From: JAIVGV01 sp035295985
GTDB taxonomy: Bacteria > Acidobacteriota > Blastocatellia > Pyrinomonadales > Pyrinomonadaceae
Direction: 5' to 3'
DNA: 30,157 nucleotides
Assembly: GCA_035295985.1 (NCBI GenBank)
Contig: DATHBT010000193.1
Span: 1-30,157, forward strand
Both the position numbers and the translations under genes were made by a program. Each line of letters begins with the position of its first letter. Position 1 is the stretch's first letter. This document shows positions 1-7,850 of this stretch, piece by piece. The notes beneath the pieces are model-generated. The model was not told the DNA's origin and searched no databases. It saw only the letters and a list, made by a program, of their open reading frames with translations.

Positions 1-525
1 CGGCTGCGCGCCGCGCGCCGCGGCGACGGGCGCGCCCGCGGCGGCGGCTGCCTCGTAGGAGGTCGGGACGGTTGACGCGCCGCCGTTGCCGTTGCCGGCC
101 TGCGGCCCGCCGGGCCGCGGGTTGCCGCTCGCGCCCTCGCGCTCGCGCTGGAGGCGGAGCATCCGCTCCATCTCGGCGACGGCCAGCTCGTTGACCGGGT
201 CGTAGCCGTAGGCCTGGCGGTAGGCGTTGTAGGCCCCGCGGTAGTCGCCCTGATCGGCGAGCGTGCGGCCCTGCTCCATGAACTTCTGCGAGGCGTTGAA
301 GAGAGCGCGCCGGTAGTGGAGTTGGAACTCCATCTCGGAGGGGTTGGCGGCGACGGCGAGGGCGAACTCCTGCGCCGCGCGCTCCCACTGCTGCGCCTTC
401 TCGTGCTCGACGCCGCGCTTGAAGTTCTTCTCGCCCTTCTTCGCCATCACCGCGGCGGGCGCGGAGAGCAGGCAGAACACCAGGGCCAGCGACGCGAACG
501 TGCGCGCGTGAACGGAATGCTTCAT
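1..525 (-). CDS. TPR-containing secretin-like protein, N-terminal part (runs off window)
   Basis: The reading frame starts at ATG 523-525 and stays open for 175 codons to the window edge, so the C-terminus is missing. A signal peptide is visible at residues 1-28 (hydrophobic core LALVFCLLSAPAA, AMA-like cleavage). Two TPR-like helical repeats follow at about residues 33-65 and 75-115 (FKRGVEHEKAQQWERAAQEF; ALADQGDYRGAYNAYRQAYG-like), and then a Gly/Asn/Ala-rich linker. It lies downstream of gspF and gspE on the same strand. In Acidobacteriota, secretins of type II secretion/type IV pilus systems often carry such N-terminal TPRs, so the missing part is probably the secretin domain. That domain is not visible here. 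A stand-alone TPR lipoprotein/periplasmic protein is the alternative. Confidence 0.7.
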   Translation of the reverse strand, partial: MKHSVHARTFASLALVFCLLSAPAAVMAKKGEKNFKRGVEHEKAQQWERAAQEFALAVAANPSEMEFQLHYRRALFNASQKFMEQGRTLADQGDYRGAYNAYRQAYGYDPVNELAVAEMERMLRLQREREGASGNPRPGGPQAGNGNGGASTVPTSYEAAAAAGAPVAAARGAQP

Positions 526-542
526 CTCGAACCTCACAAAAG

Positions 543-727
543 AAGCTATCAGCGGTCAGCCACCGGCAGCCGGCTATGCGCGCCGTCGCGGCGCGGCCGG
601 CCGTTCGGAAGTTACACGTCGTGGCGGGGGAGACGTTCCTAAAATTGCGGTGCCGGTGGGGCGGCGCGTCGGGCGTCAGGCCGCGCGGCAGTTTTTAGCT
701 GACGGCTGGCGGCTGACGGCTGACGGC
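543..727. repeat. Inverted heptanucleotide repeat pair between gspE and the TPR/secretin gene
   Basis: The left arm (about 543-576) is built of units such as AGCTATC, AGCGGTC and AGCCACC. The right arm (about 696-727) reads GCTGACG/GCTGGCG/GCTGACG, the reverse complement of the same type of unit. The arms are imperfect. The right arm extends into the 3' end of gspE and supplies its TAA stop. This is the same architecture as the spacers in the microcompartment operon further on. Confidence 0.6.
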
Positions 728-2434
728 CCCCCCCCCGTTGAGCTTGACCTCCTCGACGAAGGTCACGCGGTTGATCTCGTGCAGCGTGGAGACGCCGGCG
801 AAGACTTTGCGCAGGGCCGACTCGCGCAAAGAGCGCAGGCCCTCGCGCTCGGCCGCGCGGCGCACCTCGGAGCCGGGCCGTCGCTCAATGATCATCTCGC
901 GGATGTTGTCGGAAAGATCGAGCAGCTCGTGGATGGCGGTGCGGCCGCGGTAGCCGGTGTGGTTGCAGGCGTCGCAGCCGACGCTCATGTAGAAGACCCG
1001 GTCGCGGTAGTCGTCGGGGCGGAGGCCCGCCTCGATCAGCTCCGCGTCCGTCACGTCGTGCGGGCGCTTGCAGACCTCGCAGAGCATGCGTATGAGCCGC
1101 TGCGCCAGCACGCAGTTCAGGGAGGAGACGAAGTTGTACGGCTCGACCCCCATGTTGAGGAAGCGGCCGATCACGTCGATGACGTTGTTGGCGTGGACGG
1201 TCGTGAAGACGAGGTGGCCGGTCAGGGCCGACTGGATGGCGATCTGCGCGGTCTCCGTGTCGCGGATTTCGCCGACCATGATCTTGTCAGGGTCGTGGCG
1301 CAGGATCGAGCGCAGGCCGCGCGCGAAGGTCAAGCCCTTCTTCTCGTTGACGGGAATCTGCGTGATGCCGTGGAGCTGGTACTCGACCGGGTCCTCGATG
1401 GTGATGATCTTGTCTTCTTCGTTCCTGATCTCGTTCAGGGCGGCGTACAGAGAAGTCGTCTTGCCCGATCCGGTCGGGCCGGTGACGAGCACCATGCCGT
1501 AAGGCTCTGCGATGTAGTGGCGGAAGCGGCGCAGGTCGCCCTCGTCGAAGCCGACCACGTCGAGGTTCAGGTTCTTGAACGACTCGTTGATCTGCTCCTT
1601 GTCCAGAATACGGATCACCGCGTCCTCGCCGTGGACGGTCGGCATGACGGAGACGCGGAAATCGACGTTGCGCCCCTTGTAGCGGACGCGGAAGCGGCCG
1701 TCCTGCGGCACGCGCCGCTCGGCGATGTCGAGCTCCGACATGACCTTGATGCGCGAGATCAGGGTCTGGTGGTAGTCGAGCGAGATCGGCTCGACCTTCT
1801 CGTAGAGCGCGCCGTCAATTCTGTATTTGACGTGAACCGCCGTGTCGCGCGTCTCGATATGAATGTCGGAGGCGCGCGACTCCATCGCCGTGAAGATGAC
1901 CGTATCGACCAGCTTGATGATCGGCGACATCTCCGAGTCGGTCGCCAGCCGGTCGAGGTCTAAGACCTCCTCGCCGTGCTCCGTCTCCTTGACGAGGGAG
2001 ATGCGGAAGCCCGAAGTGGCCTCCTGCAGGACGCGCTGCGTGGCGTCGCCCCGGCGCAACACCACGTCAATCGCGCCGAAGGTCGCGACGTGCGGGACGA
2101 TGCGCGCGTGCAGGGCCGAGGCCAGCTCGTCCAAGCGCTCCAGGTCGGTCGGGTCGGCCATCGCGACGTGCAGGCGCTTGCCCTCGCGGCGCAGCGGGAC
2201 GAAGTGGTTGCGCACCATCAGCTCGACCGGGATTTCGGCGAGCAGCGCGTAGTCGATGGGCGATTCGCCTTCGGGCGGGAGCAGATCGACGTAGGGGAGG
2301 CGGTAGCGCGCGGCCAGCTCCTGCGCGGCGCGCACCTCGGGCGGGAGGTGGGCCGGCTGCGAGCCGCCGTCGCGGCGCGCGTCCGGCGCGGCCTCGTGTG
2401 AGGGGGCGAGGGTCTCTTCTAAAGATGCGCTCAT
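695..2434 (-). CDS. gspE: Type II secretion/type IV pilus assembly ATPase GspE/PilB
   Basis: This 579-residue protein is the cytoplasmic hexameric ATPase that powers pseudopilus/pilus assembly. An N-terminal MshEN/T2SSE_N domain spans about residues 30-150 and the ATPase domain about 160-560. The ATPase shows Walker A GPTGSGKTT (about 319-327), the Asp box (ITIEDPVEY), Walker B-like KIMVGEIRD and the His box (GHLVFTTVHANN). A four-Cys zinc motif (CEVC ... CDAC) is typical of GspE/PilB. The length is normal. The gene lies 135 bp downstream of gspF on the same strand. The ATG at 2432-2434 has no obvious Shine-Dalgarno. The 3' end is odd: after the conserved VEEVKL there is a run of ten G (727-736 on the plus strand), and then codons taken from the heptanucleotide repeat up to the stop. 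The last roughly 14 residues are therefore not family-conserved. Confidence 0.95.
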   Translation of the reverse strand: MSASLEETLAPSHEAAPDARRDGGSQPAHLPPEVRAAQELAARYRLPYVDLLPPEGESPIDYALLAEIPVELMVRNHFVPLRREGKRLHVAMADPTDLERLDELASALHARIVPHVATFGAIDVVLRRGDATQRVLQEATSGFRISLVKETEHGEEVLDLDRLATDSEMSPIIKLVDTVIFTAMESRASDIHIETRDTAVHVKYRIDGALYEKVEPISLDYHQTLISRIKVMSELDIAERRVPQDGRFRVRYKGRNVDFRVSVMPTVHGEDAVIRILDKEQINESFKNLNLDVVGFDEGDLRRFRHYIAEPYGMVLVTGPTGSGKTTSLYAALNEIRNEEDKIITIEDPVEYQLHGITQIPVNEKKGLTFARGLRSILRHDPDKIMVGEIRDTETAQIAIQSALTGHLVFTTVHANNVIDVIGRFLNMGVEPYNFVSSLNCVLAQRLIRMLCEVCKRPHDVTDAELIEAGLRPDDYRDRVFYMSVGCDACNHTGYRGRTAIHELLDLSDNIREMIIERRPGSEVRRAAEREGLRSLRESALRKVFAGVSTLHEINRVTFVEEVKLNGGGAVSRQPPAVS

Positions 2435-2569
2435 CGGTTCGGGCGTAAACGGTTGCTTCTGTCGGGCTTTGCGGCCGGGCGTCGGGGGAATTTCGGCTGT
2501 AAAACTGTCAGATGCGGGAAACGGCCGGGGGACTGTCTGCCGGCGGGAGGCCCGTTTTTCCCGCCCCGC

Positions 2570-3808
2570 TCACCCGGTCGGCATCCCCGTGACGTTCGAG
2601 ATCGACTGGATGATCGGCAGGTAAATCGCCAGCAGAATCGTGATCACGACCCCGCCCATCACCAGCAGAATCGCAGGTTCGAGGATGGTCGTCAACTGCT
2701 CAAGACGCACCTCGGACTCTGCATCGTAGAAGGTCGCCACCTCGTCCAACATCTCCTTCAGAGACCCGGAGCGCTCGCCCACGCCGATCATGTCGAGGGC
2801 GAGTTCCGGTATCCACCGGGCCGCCTCCAGGCTCTCCGTAAAAGACCGCCCCTCGCGGATCATCGGCAGGATCGCGGAAGATCGGGCCCGCAGCTCCCGG
2901 TTCGTGATCGCCTCGGCCGCGATCTCCCAGGATTCGACGAGCGTGATGCCCCCGGCGAGCAGCGTCGAGAGCGAGCGCGTCACCTGCGCGACGGCCAGTT
3001 GCGTCATCAGTTGGCCGGCGATGGGCAGCTTCAGAATAAAACGGTCAACCCAGAGGCGGCCGTTGGGCGTACGCGACCAGACGTAGAGCGCGACCGAGCC
3101 GCCTATGACGACGGGGCCGAACCAGTAGATGTTGGCCGCCATCCAGTTCGACAGGCCGACGACGACGGCCGTAATGGTCGGCAAATTGTTGCCGAAGCCC
3201 TCGAACAGGCGGGCCATGCGCGGCACGACGTAGGTCGTCAGGAAGACGACCATGCCGAGCGAGGCCAAAAGCAAAAAGAGCGGGTAGGCGAGCGCGCCGC
3301 GAATTTTCCTGCGAATCTCGACGCCGCGCCGCATGTAGCGGTTGTAGCGGACGAGCACCTCGTCCAACGCGCCGGAGCGTTCGCCCGCGAGGATCGAGGC
3401 CGTGTAGATGCGCGGGAAGATCGGCCCCTGCTGCGCGAAGGCCGAGGAGAGCGCCATGCCGCCGCGAATCTTATCCTCGACGTCGGCTAGCACCAGCCGC
3501 AGCCGCGCGCTCGCGGCCCGGCGGCGCAGCATCCCGACGGCCTGAAGGATGGGGATGCCGGCGCGGACGAGCGCGGCCATCTGCTGGTTGAAGAGGAGGA
3601 AGTCGCCCGCCTTGACACGCGCGCCGAGGCCCGACTTGCCGCCGCGCGTGAGCGCCGACGCGCCCGCTTTCTTAGGCGGCGCGACGGAGAAGACCCGGTA
3701 GCCCTCGGCTTCCAGGCGCGTGCGCGCCTCCCCGACGCCGACGGCCTCGACCGTCCGCGTCACCACCTCGCCCGCGGGCGTCCCCAAACGACAGATGAAC
3801 TCGGCCAT
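2570..3808 (-). CDS. gspF: Type II secretion/type IV pilus inner-membrane platform protein GspF/PilC
   Basis: This 412-residue polytopic inner-membrane protein is the platform that couples the GspE ATPase to pseudopilin assembly. Two T2SSF domains are seen (about residues 80-200 and 285-405), each with the family signatures (GGMALSSAFAQQG ... AGERSGALDEVL; EGRSFTESLEAA ... GERSGSLKEMLDEVA). Three transmembrane stretches lie around 170-195, 225-245 and 380-402. The N-terminal segment is the small LEAEGYRVFSV module usual in PilC/GspF. It is the first gene of the visible gspF-gspE-secretin series, and an extended -10 element lies about 64 nt upstream of its ATG. Confidence 0.95.
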   Translation of the reverse strand: MAEFICRLGTPAGEVVTRTVEAVGVGEARTRLEAEGYRVFSVAPPKKAGASALTRGGKSGLGARVKAGDFLLFNQQMAALVRAGIPILQAVGMLRRRAASARLRLVLADVEDKIRGGMALSSAFAQQGPIFPRIYTASILAGERSGALDEVLVRYNRYMRRGVEIRRKIRGALAYPLFLLLASLGMVVFLTTYVVPRMARLFEGFGNNLPTITAVVVGLSNWMAANIYWFGPVVIGGSVALYVWSRTPNGRLWVDRFILKLPIAGQLMTQLAVAQVTRSLSTLLAGGITLVESWEIAAEAITNRELRARSSAILPMIREGRSFTESLEAARWIPELALDMIGVGERSGSLKEMLDEVATFYDAESEVRLEQLTTILEPAILLVMGGVVITILLAIYLPIIQSISNVTGMPTG

Positions 3809-3871
3809 TACTGTTGGTTACTTACTACAGACAGGTTCGCGCCTTGCGGACACTGCCTGCGCGAAGCCGGC

Positions 3872-3880
3872 AGTATAACA
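3872..3880 (-). promoter_or_regulatory. Candidate extended -10 promoter for gspF operon
   Basis: Read on the minus strand this is TGTTATACT, a TGn extended -10 followed by TATACT (5 of 6 to consensus), about 64 nt upstream of the gspF ATG. No good -35 is visible, as is usual for extended -10 promoters. Confidence 0.45.
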
Positions 3881-3966
3881 CGCGCCCCGCTAACGCGCCC
3901 GGCTCCGTACACGCTCCGCTCCCGATAAGGTTGCAAGGATAGGCACCCCTTGCCGGAAAAATTGAA

Positions 3967-3995
3967 TTGACAGGGGGCTGTTGCGGGCGTAGCCT
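3967..3995 (+). promoter_or_regulatory. Candidate sigma70-type promoter in the 3809-4208 gap
   Basis: TTGACA (3967-3972), a 17-nt spacer and TAGCCT (3990-3995). The -35 is perfect and the -10 weak. It would drive the secreted-protein gene at 4209 with a leader of about 200 nt. The rest of the 400-bp gap holds no supported gene. A small GGAGT/ACTCC hairpin (4132-4145) lies in the putative leader. Confidence 0.3.
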
Positions 3996-4208
3996 ACGCG
4001 CGTTTTACAAAGGCTGACGGGAACCCCTTGCTCCTCCCCCGCCCGGCAACTGCCCTGTGCCGAGATAGCGGCCGTGGCCGGAAAGAGCGCCGCCCTCGTC
4101 ACCCGCGGCGTCAGCCCAAACCTTGATCGAAGGAGTCGTCACTCCCTACTTTGTAGCTAACCTCGCCGACACTCGGCCCGCTCACCGACCCACGAAGGAG
4201 CCGACAGA

Positions 4209-4796
4209 ATGAACACTCACAGAACCCCACGCCGCCTGCCGGGCTGTAAACCGGCGGCGCTGCTGGCAGCGTCCCTCATCTCGTTCGCCGCTTTCTCCGC
4301 CGTCGGCACGCCGCCGGGTGCGGCGCAGTCGGAGCAGGCGGAGCGGCAACTGGAAAACAAAATCCCGAAGCACCTGCCGATCAAAATCGAGGTCAAGAAC
4401 CTGAGCAGCGAGCGGTGGGAGCGCGACCTCGAAGTCGAAGTCAAGAACGTCTCCGAAAAGCCGATCTACTACATGCGGTTCGGCATCGCCATGCCGGACG
4501 TCATTAGCAGCGGCGGCAACCCGATGGGGTTCAGCCTCCAGTACGGGAGGACCCGATTGATCTTCTTCACCGAGCCGCTCCGGCCGGACGACACGCCGAT
4601 CCCGCCCGGCGAGACCTACACCTTCAAGCTGCGCGAGCAGGAGGTGCAGGGGTGGGAGGCATTCGTGCGGCGCAACAACCTCCCGAAGGGCGAGCCGAAG
4701 AAGATCAGGCTCATCCTCGGCGAGATCAACTTCGGCGACGGCACGGGCTTCCGCACCACCGGCGGGCTGCCCGTCAACATTCACAAGAAGCAGTAG
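4209..4796 (+). CDS. Secreted protein of unknown function
   Basis: A 195-residue protein with an N-terminal signal peptide (hydrophobic AALLAASLISFAAFSA, cleavage near residue 40 after AQS). The mature part is all-beta in appearance: charged, alternating strands such as PIKIEVKNLSSERWERDLEVEVKNV, then a YYMRFGIAMPDV patch and a C-terminal GEINFGDGTGFRTTGG. This resembles a beta-sandwich module for the cell surface or periplasm. I do not recognise a characterised family. The start is well supported by GAAGGAG (4193-4199) placed 9 nt before the ATG. It stands alone on the plus strand, and a weak hairpin terminator follows about 100 nt after the stop. Confidence 0.8.
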   Translation: MNTHRTPRRLPGCKPAALLAASLISFAAFSAVGTPPGAAQSEQAERQLENKIPKHLPIKIEVKNLSSERWERDLEVEVKNVSEKPIYYMRFGIAMPDVISSGGNPMGFSLQYGRTRLIFFTEPLRPDDTPIPPGETYTFKLREQEVQGWEAFVRRNNLPKGEPKKIRLILGEINFGDGTGFRTTGGLPVNIHKKQ

Positions 4797-4899
4797 CACA
4801 GCGACACCCGCCCGACCTGGCTGCAGAGGGCCGCGCTCGACGCGGCGGACACGCCGCCGGGACTCGCGCTCGGTTCTTTCAACCGAAGTCACCCTCTTA

Positions 4900-4925
4900 A
4901 CCGGCGTCCCTGCCGGTAAAATTTT
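4900..4925 (+). terminator. Weak hairpin terminator candidate
   Basis: Six-bp stem ACCGGC/GCCGGT (4900-4905, 4912-4917) with a 6-nt loop, followed by AAAATTTT. A second small stem CGGTT/AACCG lies just before it (4871-4885). It would end the 4209 transcript. The stem is short, so support is modest. Confidence 0.35.
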
Positions 4926-4996
4926 CTCCGGGGAGACCGCCGACCGGCCGCCGCAGGAAAGTTGCAGCGAGTTGAAGGTTTCGACAAACGGGAGTC

Positions 4997-5025
4997 TTGC
5001 GCGCGGCCGGGCCGGGGCGTAGAAT
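4997..5025 (+). promoter_or_regulatory. Candidate promoter for the first VWA gene
   Basis: TTGCGC (4997-5002), a 17-nt spacer and TAGAAT (5020-5025; 5 of 6 to TATAAT). The start site would be near 5032, giving a leader of about 160 nt before the ATG at 5196. Confidence 0.5.
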
Positions 5026-5101
5026 GCGGACTGTTCCCCGGCGGTCTCCCGACCCGTTTTAGTCTCGGTCACGACAACCCGGAAGAGGTCGAGCGGCATC
5101 G

Positions 5102-5177
5102 GACGGTTACAACCGTCGGATCGCAAACGCTCCGCTTCAGCTTTTCGTCCCGTGAGGAGTCCCCGGCCGGGACTCCT
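5102..5177 (+). promoter_or_regulatory. Leader with a dyad and a ribosome-site-proximal hairpin
   Basis: There are two perfect inverted repeats in the leader of the first VWA gene. GACGGTT-AC-AACCGTC (5102-5117) is compact enough to be a DNA operator dyad. AGGAGTCCC-cggcc-GGGACTCCT (5155-5177) is a 9-bp RNA hairpin that ends only 4 nt before the AAGGAGG ribosome binding site (5182-5188). The hairpin contains both an SD-like and an anti-SD-like arm, so it could affect ribosome access. Confidence 0.4.
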
Positions 5178-5195
5178 GCCCAAGGAGGGTCCGCA

Positions 5196-6329
5196 ATGAG
5201 GTCTCAGCGGCGCACACGCCCCGCCCTTCGCTTCGCACTCGCCTCCTCGCTCGCCTTAGCGGCGCTCGCCTTAGCGGCGCTCCCGCAAACCTCCGCGCAG
5301 CAGAAACAGGATCAGCCGTCGGGCGCGACCAAGTCCGCCGCGCCCGCCGCGGCCGACCCGGCCGCCGCGAAGGGGTCGGCCGAGCAGCCGCTCCTGCTGC
5401 TGCAGGGGCAGACGACGGCCGCGCCCGGCCAGGCCGCGGCCACGGTCGTCTCCGTGCCGGCCGCCGCAGCAGCCATCGCCGAGGACGAGCGCCACATCGT
5501 CAACGCCGACCTCGTCACCGTCAACGTGACGCTGACGGACTCCTACGGCCGCTACGTGACCGGACTCGGGAAGGAGGCCTTCTCGATCTTCGACAACAAG
5601 GAGGAGCAGCAGATCACGCACTTCTCCGACGACGACGCGCCCGTCAGCATGGGCGTCGTCTTCGACGTGTCGGGTTCGATGGGCAAGGAGAAGCTCGGCC
5701 GGGCGCGCGACGCGCTGCGCCACTTCATCGACACCAGCCACGGCGGCGACGAGTACTTCCTGATCGGCTTCAACTCGCGCGCCCAGCTCCTGATGGATCG
5801 CACGCGCGACTCCGACGCCATGCTCTCGAAGCTCACCTTCGTCGAGGCCAAGGGCAACACGGCGCTCTACGACGCCTGCTACCTCGGCCTCGAGCGCGTC
5901 ACGCGCGGCACGCACCAGAAGCGCGCGCTCCTCATCATCTCCGACGGGCAGGACAACGCCTCGCGCTACAGCTTCGGCGAGCTGCGCCGACTGCTCAAGG
6001 AGACGGACGTGCTCATCTACGCCGTCGGCATCGTCGAGCGCAACAACCCCGGCACGCTCGACATGGGCGGGCAGGCTTTGCTCGACGAGCTGGCCTCCGT
6101 TTCGGGCGGGCGCGCCTTCTTCCCCGAGACGGCCGCCGAGATGAACGAAATCTTCGAGCGCATCGCCATCGAGCTGCGCCACCAGTACTCCATCGGCTAC
6201 AAGCCCTCGAACTTCATGAACGACGGCAAGTGGCGGCGCATCAAGGTGAAGGTCAACCCGCCGCGCGGGCTGCCGCGCCTCTTCGTCCGCGCCAAAGAGG
6301 GCTACTACGCCACGACCAACCCGCGCTAG
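5196..6329 (+). CDS. Secreted VWA-domain protein (VWFA-related acidobacterial type), copy 1
   Basis: A 377-residue exported protein. A signal peptide covers residues 1-34 (ALASSLALAALALAALPQTSAQ). An Ala/Pro-rich spacer leads to the recurrent strand motif NADLVTVNVTLTDSYGRYV and IFDNKEEQQI, then a von Willebrand A domain from about 150 to 335. The metal-ion-dependent adhesion site DxSxS is complete (D157, S159, S161), and ALLIISDGQDN gives the later acidic loop. The C-terminal RHQYSIGYKPSN is a family hallmark. Such proteins are abundant in Acidobacteriota and of unknown role, presumably surface or periplasmic adhesion/binding. I chose ATG 5196 because AAGGAGG precedes it at the right spacing; an upstream extension to 4962 lacks such support. 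It is followed by a terminator and a second, related gene. Confidence 0.9.
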   Translation: MRSQRRTRPALRFALASSLALAALALAALPQTSAQQKQDQPSGATKSAAPAAADPAAAKGSAEQPLLLLQGQTTAAPGQAAATVVSVPAAAAAIAEDERHIVNADLVTVNVTLTDSYGRYVTGLGKEAFSIFDNKEEQQITHFSDDDAPVSMGVVFDVSGSMGKEKLGRARDALRHFIDTSHGGDEYFLIGFNSRAQLLMDRTRDSDAMLSKLTFVEAKGNTALYDACYLGLERVTRGTHQKRALLIISDGQDNASRYSFGELRRLLKETDVLIYAVGIVERNNPGTLDMGGQALLDELASVSGGRAFFPETAAEMNEIFERIAIELRHQYSIGYKPSNFMNDGKWRRIKVKVNPPRGLPRLFVRAKEGYYATTNPR

Positions 6330-6395
6330 GGGCGCTCCGGCGTGGCGCGTCGCGCCGCACACGTCTGGCAACGCCCGCCGCGCGCGCGACTTCTA

Positions 6396-6438
6396 AACTT
6401 CCGGGGCCGCCGCAAGAAGCGCGCCCCGGAAGTTCTTT
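6396..6438 (+). terminator. Rho-independent terminator after VWA copy 1
   Basis: Perfect 11-bp stem AACTTCCGGGG (6396-6406) / CCCCGGAAGTT (6424-6434) with a 17-nt loop, followed by a short T-rich tail (CTTTC). It lies 66 nt after the stop codon. Confidence 0.6.
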
Positions 6439-6490
6439 CGAGACGCCCCAGCCGCGCGAAGCCCGATCCGACGCGGGCCGATCACGACGA

Positions 6491-6553
6491 GACGCCCCGC
6501 GCCCGCCACCCTCCCGCGCCGCGAAGGGGAGGGCGGCGACGGCGCGGGGCGTC
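6491..6553. repeat. Long GC-rich hairpin between the two VWA genes
   Basis: Perfect 13-bp inverted repeat GACGCCCCGCGCC (6491-6503) / GGCGCGGGGCGTC (6541-6553). The sequence between the arms also pairs almost completely (CGCCACCCTCCC with GGGAGGGCGGCG), giving one long stem. There is no T-run. It ends 35 nt before the next start codon, so it is either a second terminator or part of the leader of copy 2. Confidence 0.5.
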
Positions 6554-6588
6554 TTCGGGTTAAGCCCGGCGGCGCGCGCCGAAACTTC

Positions 6589-7833
6589 ATGAGGAGTCAA
6601 AGACGCCCGATGGCACAGTCAGTCAGAATCCAGAGCACGCGCGCGACGCGCGCCGCCGCGTTCGCCGCCGCCCTCATCCTGCTCGCCTCGGCCTTCTGGC
6701 TCGCGGGCGCGTCCGCGCAGCAGCCGGCCCAGGACGGCCGCCCGCGCCGCGCAGGCACGCAGCAGCAGCCCGCCGCCGCGCAGACGCCAGCGCCGACCGC
6801 GACGCCCGCGCGCGCGTCAACGCCGACTGCCTCGCCGCAGGCGCAGCCGTCGCCCTCGCCCTCGCCGGGCGGCGATCAGGGGCAGGAGATCGACCCGGAC
6901 GAGGTGCTCACCGTTGACACCAACCTCGTCAACCTCAACGTCCGCGTCATCGACCGCAACAACCGGCCCATCAACGACGTGCCGCAGTCAGAGTTCCGCG
7001 TCTTCGAGGACGGCGTGCAGCAGAAGATAGAGTTCTTCACGCGCGAGCAGGTGCCGATCACCTACGGCCTCGTCGTCGATAACTCGCGCTCCATCAGCTC
7101 GCAGCTCCAGCAGGTGCAGGACGCGGCCAAGACCATCATCAACAGCAACAAGCCCGGCGACGAGGCCTTCGTCGTCCGCTTCGTGGACTCCGACAAGATC
7201 GAGGAGTACCAGGACTTCACGAGCAACGAGGAGCTGCTGCACGACGCCGTGGATCGGATGTACGCCGAGGGCGGGCAGACGGCCGTCATCGACGCCGTGC
7301 TGCTCACCGCCGAGAAGCTCGCGCGCTACAAGAAGAACGATCCGCTGAACGACCGCCGCCGCCGCGCGCTCGTCCTCGTCACGGACGGCGAGGATCGCTC
7401 GTCCGTCTATAAGCAGGAGGATCTGTTCGACCGGCTGCGCGAGGAGGACGTGCAGATCTACGTCATCGGGTTCACGAACGAGCTTTCGACCGAGAGCGGT
7501 TTCATCCGCAAAAGCCCGAAGGAGAAGGCCGTCAAACTGATCAGCCGCCTCGCCACCGAGACGGGCGGCCGCGCCTTCTTCCCCAACTCGGTCTCCGAGC
7601 TCCCGCAGATCGCCGAGGAGATCACGAAGGACTTGCGGACGCAGTACGTCATCGGCTACTACCCGACCAACAGCGCCCGCGACGGCAGCTTCCGCCAGAT
7701 TCGCGTCCAGATCGCCGACGCGGGCAAGCGCGACAAGCGCATCGCCATCACCCGGCCGGGCCGCACCGCCTCGCCCGCCGGCAGGCCGCCTCAGCAGCCG
7801 GCCTCCCGCACGTCCGCGACGAAGCGGCCGTAA
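6589..7833 (+). CDS. Secreted VWA-domain protein (VWFA-related acidobacterial type), copy 2
   Basis: A 414-residue paralogue of the preceding gene. A signal peptide (AAAFAAALILLASAFWLAGASAQ, to about residue 44) precedes a Pro/Ala/Ser/Thr-rich linker of roughly 60 residues. The conserved TNLVNLNVRVIDRNNRPI and FRVFEDGVQQKIEFF follow, then the VWA domain with an intact DxSxS site (D166, S168, S170) and ALVLVTDGEDRSS. The end is TQYVIGYYPTN and a Pro-rich tail. The ATG at 6589 has no clear ribosome site. An in-frame ATG at 6610 lies 13 nt after AGGAG and is an alternative start. The 6589 start gives the same MRSQRR opening as copy 1, which favours it. A surface or periplasmic binding role is inferred from the family. 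Confidence 0.88.
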   Translation: MRSQRRPMAQSVRIQSTRATRAAAFAAALILLASAFWLAGASAQQPAQDGRPRRAGTQQQPAAAQTPAPTATPARASTPTASPQAQPSPSPSPGGDQGQEIDPDEVLTVDTNLVNLNVRVIDRNNRPINDVPQSEFRVFEDGVQQKIEFFTREQVPITYGLVVDNSRSISSQLQQVQDAAKTIINSNKPGDEAFVVRFVDSDKIEEYQDFTSNEELLHDAVDRMYAEGGQTAVIDAVLLTAEKLARYKKNDPLNDRRRRALVLVTDGEDRSSVYKQEDLFDRLREEDVQIYVIGFTNELSTESGFIRKSPKEKAVKLISRLATETGGRAFFPNSVSELPQIAEEITKDLRTQYVIGYYPTNSARDGSFRQIRVQIADAGKRDKRIAITRPGRTASPAGRPPQQPASRTSATKRP

Positions 7834-7850
7834 AGGGCAGAAGGCATACA

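Noticed and set aside
650..1963. Long plus-strand frame opposite gspE
   Set aside because: Composition is Arg/Asp/Val-rich without any domain, and it is the exact antisense of a well-conserved ATPase; a shadow frame of GC-rich codons.
3890..4102. 70-codon minus-strand frame in the gspF upstream gap
   Set aside because: No ribosome site, no family resemblance, and it overlaps candidate promoters of both directions.
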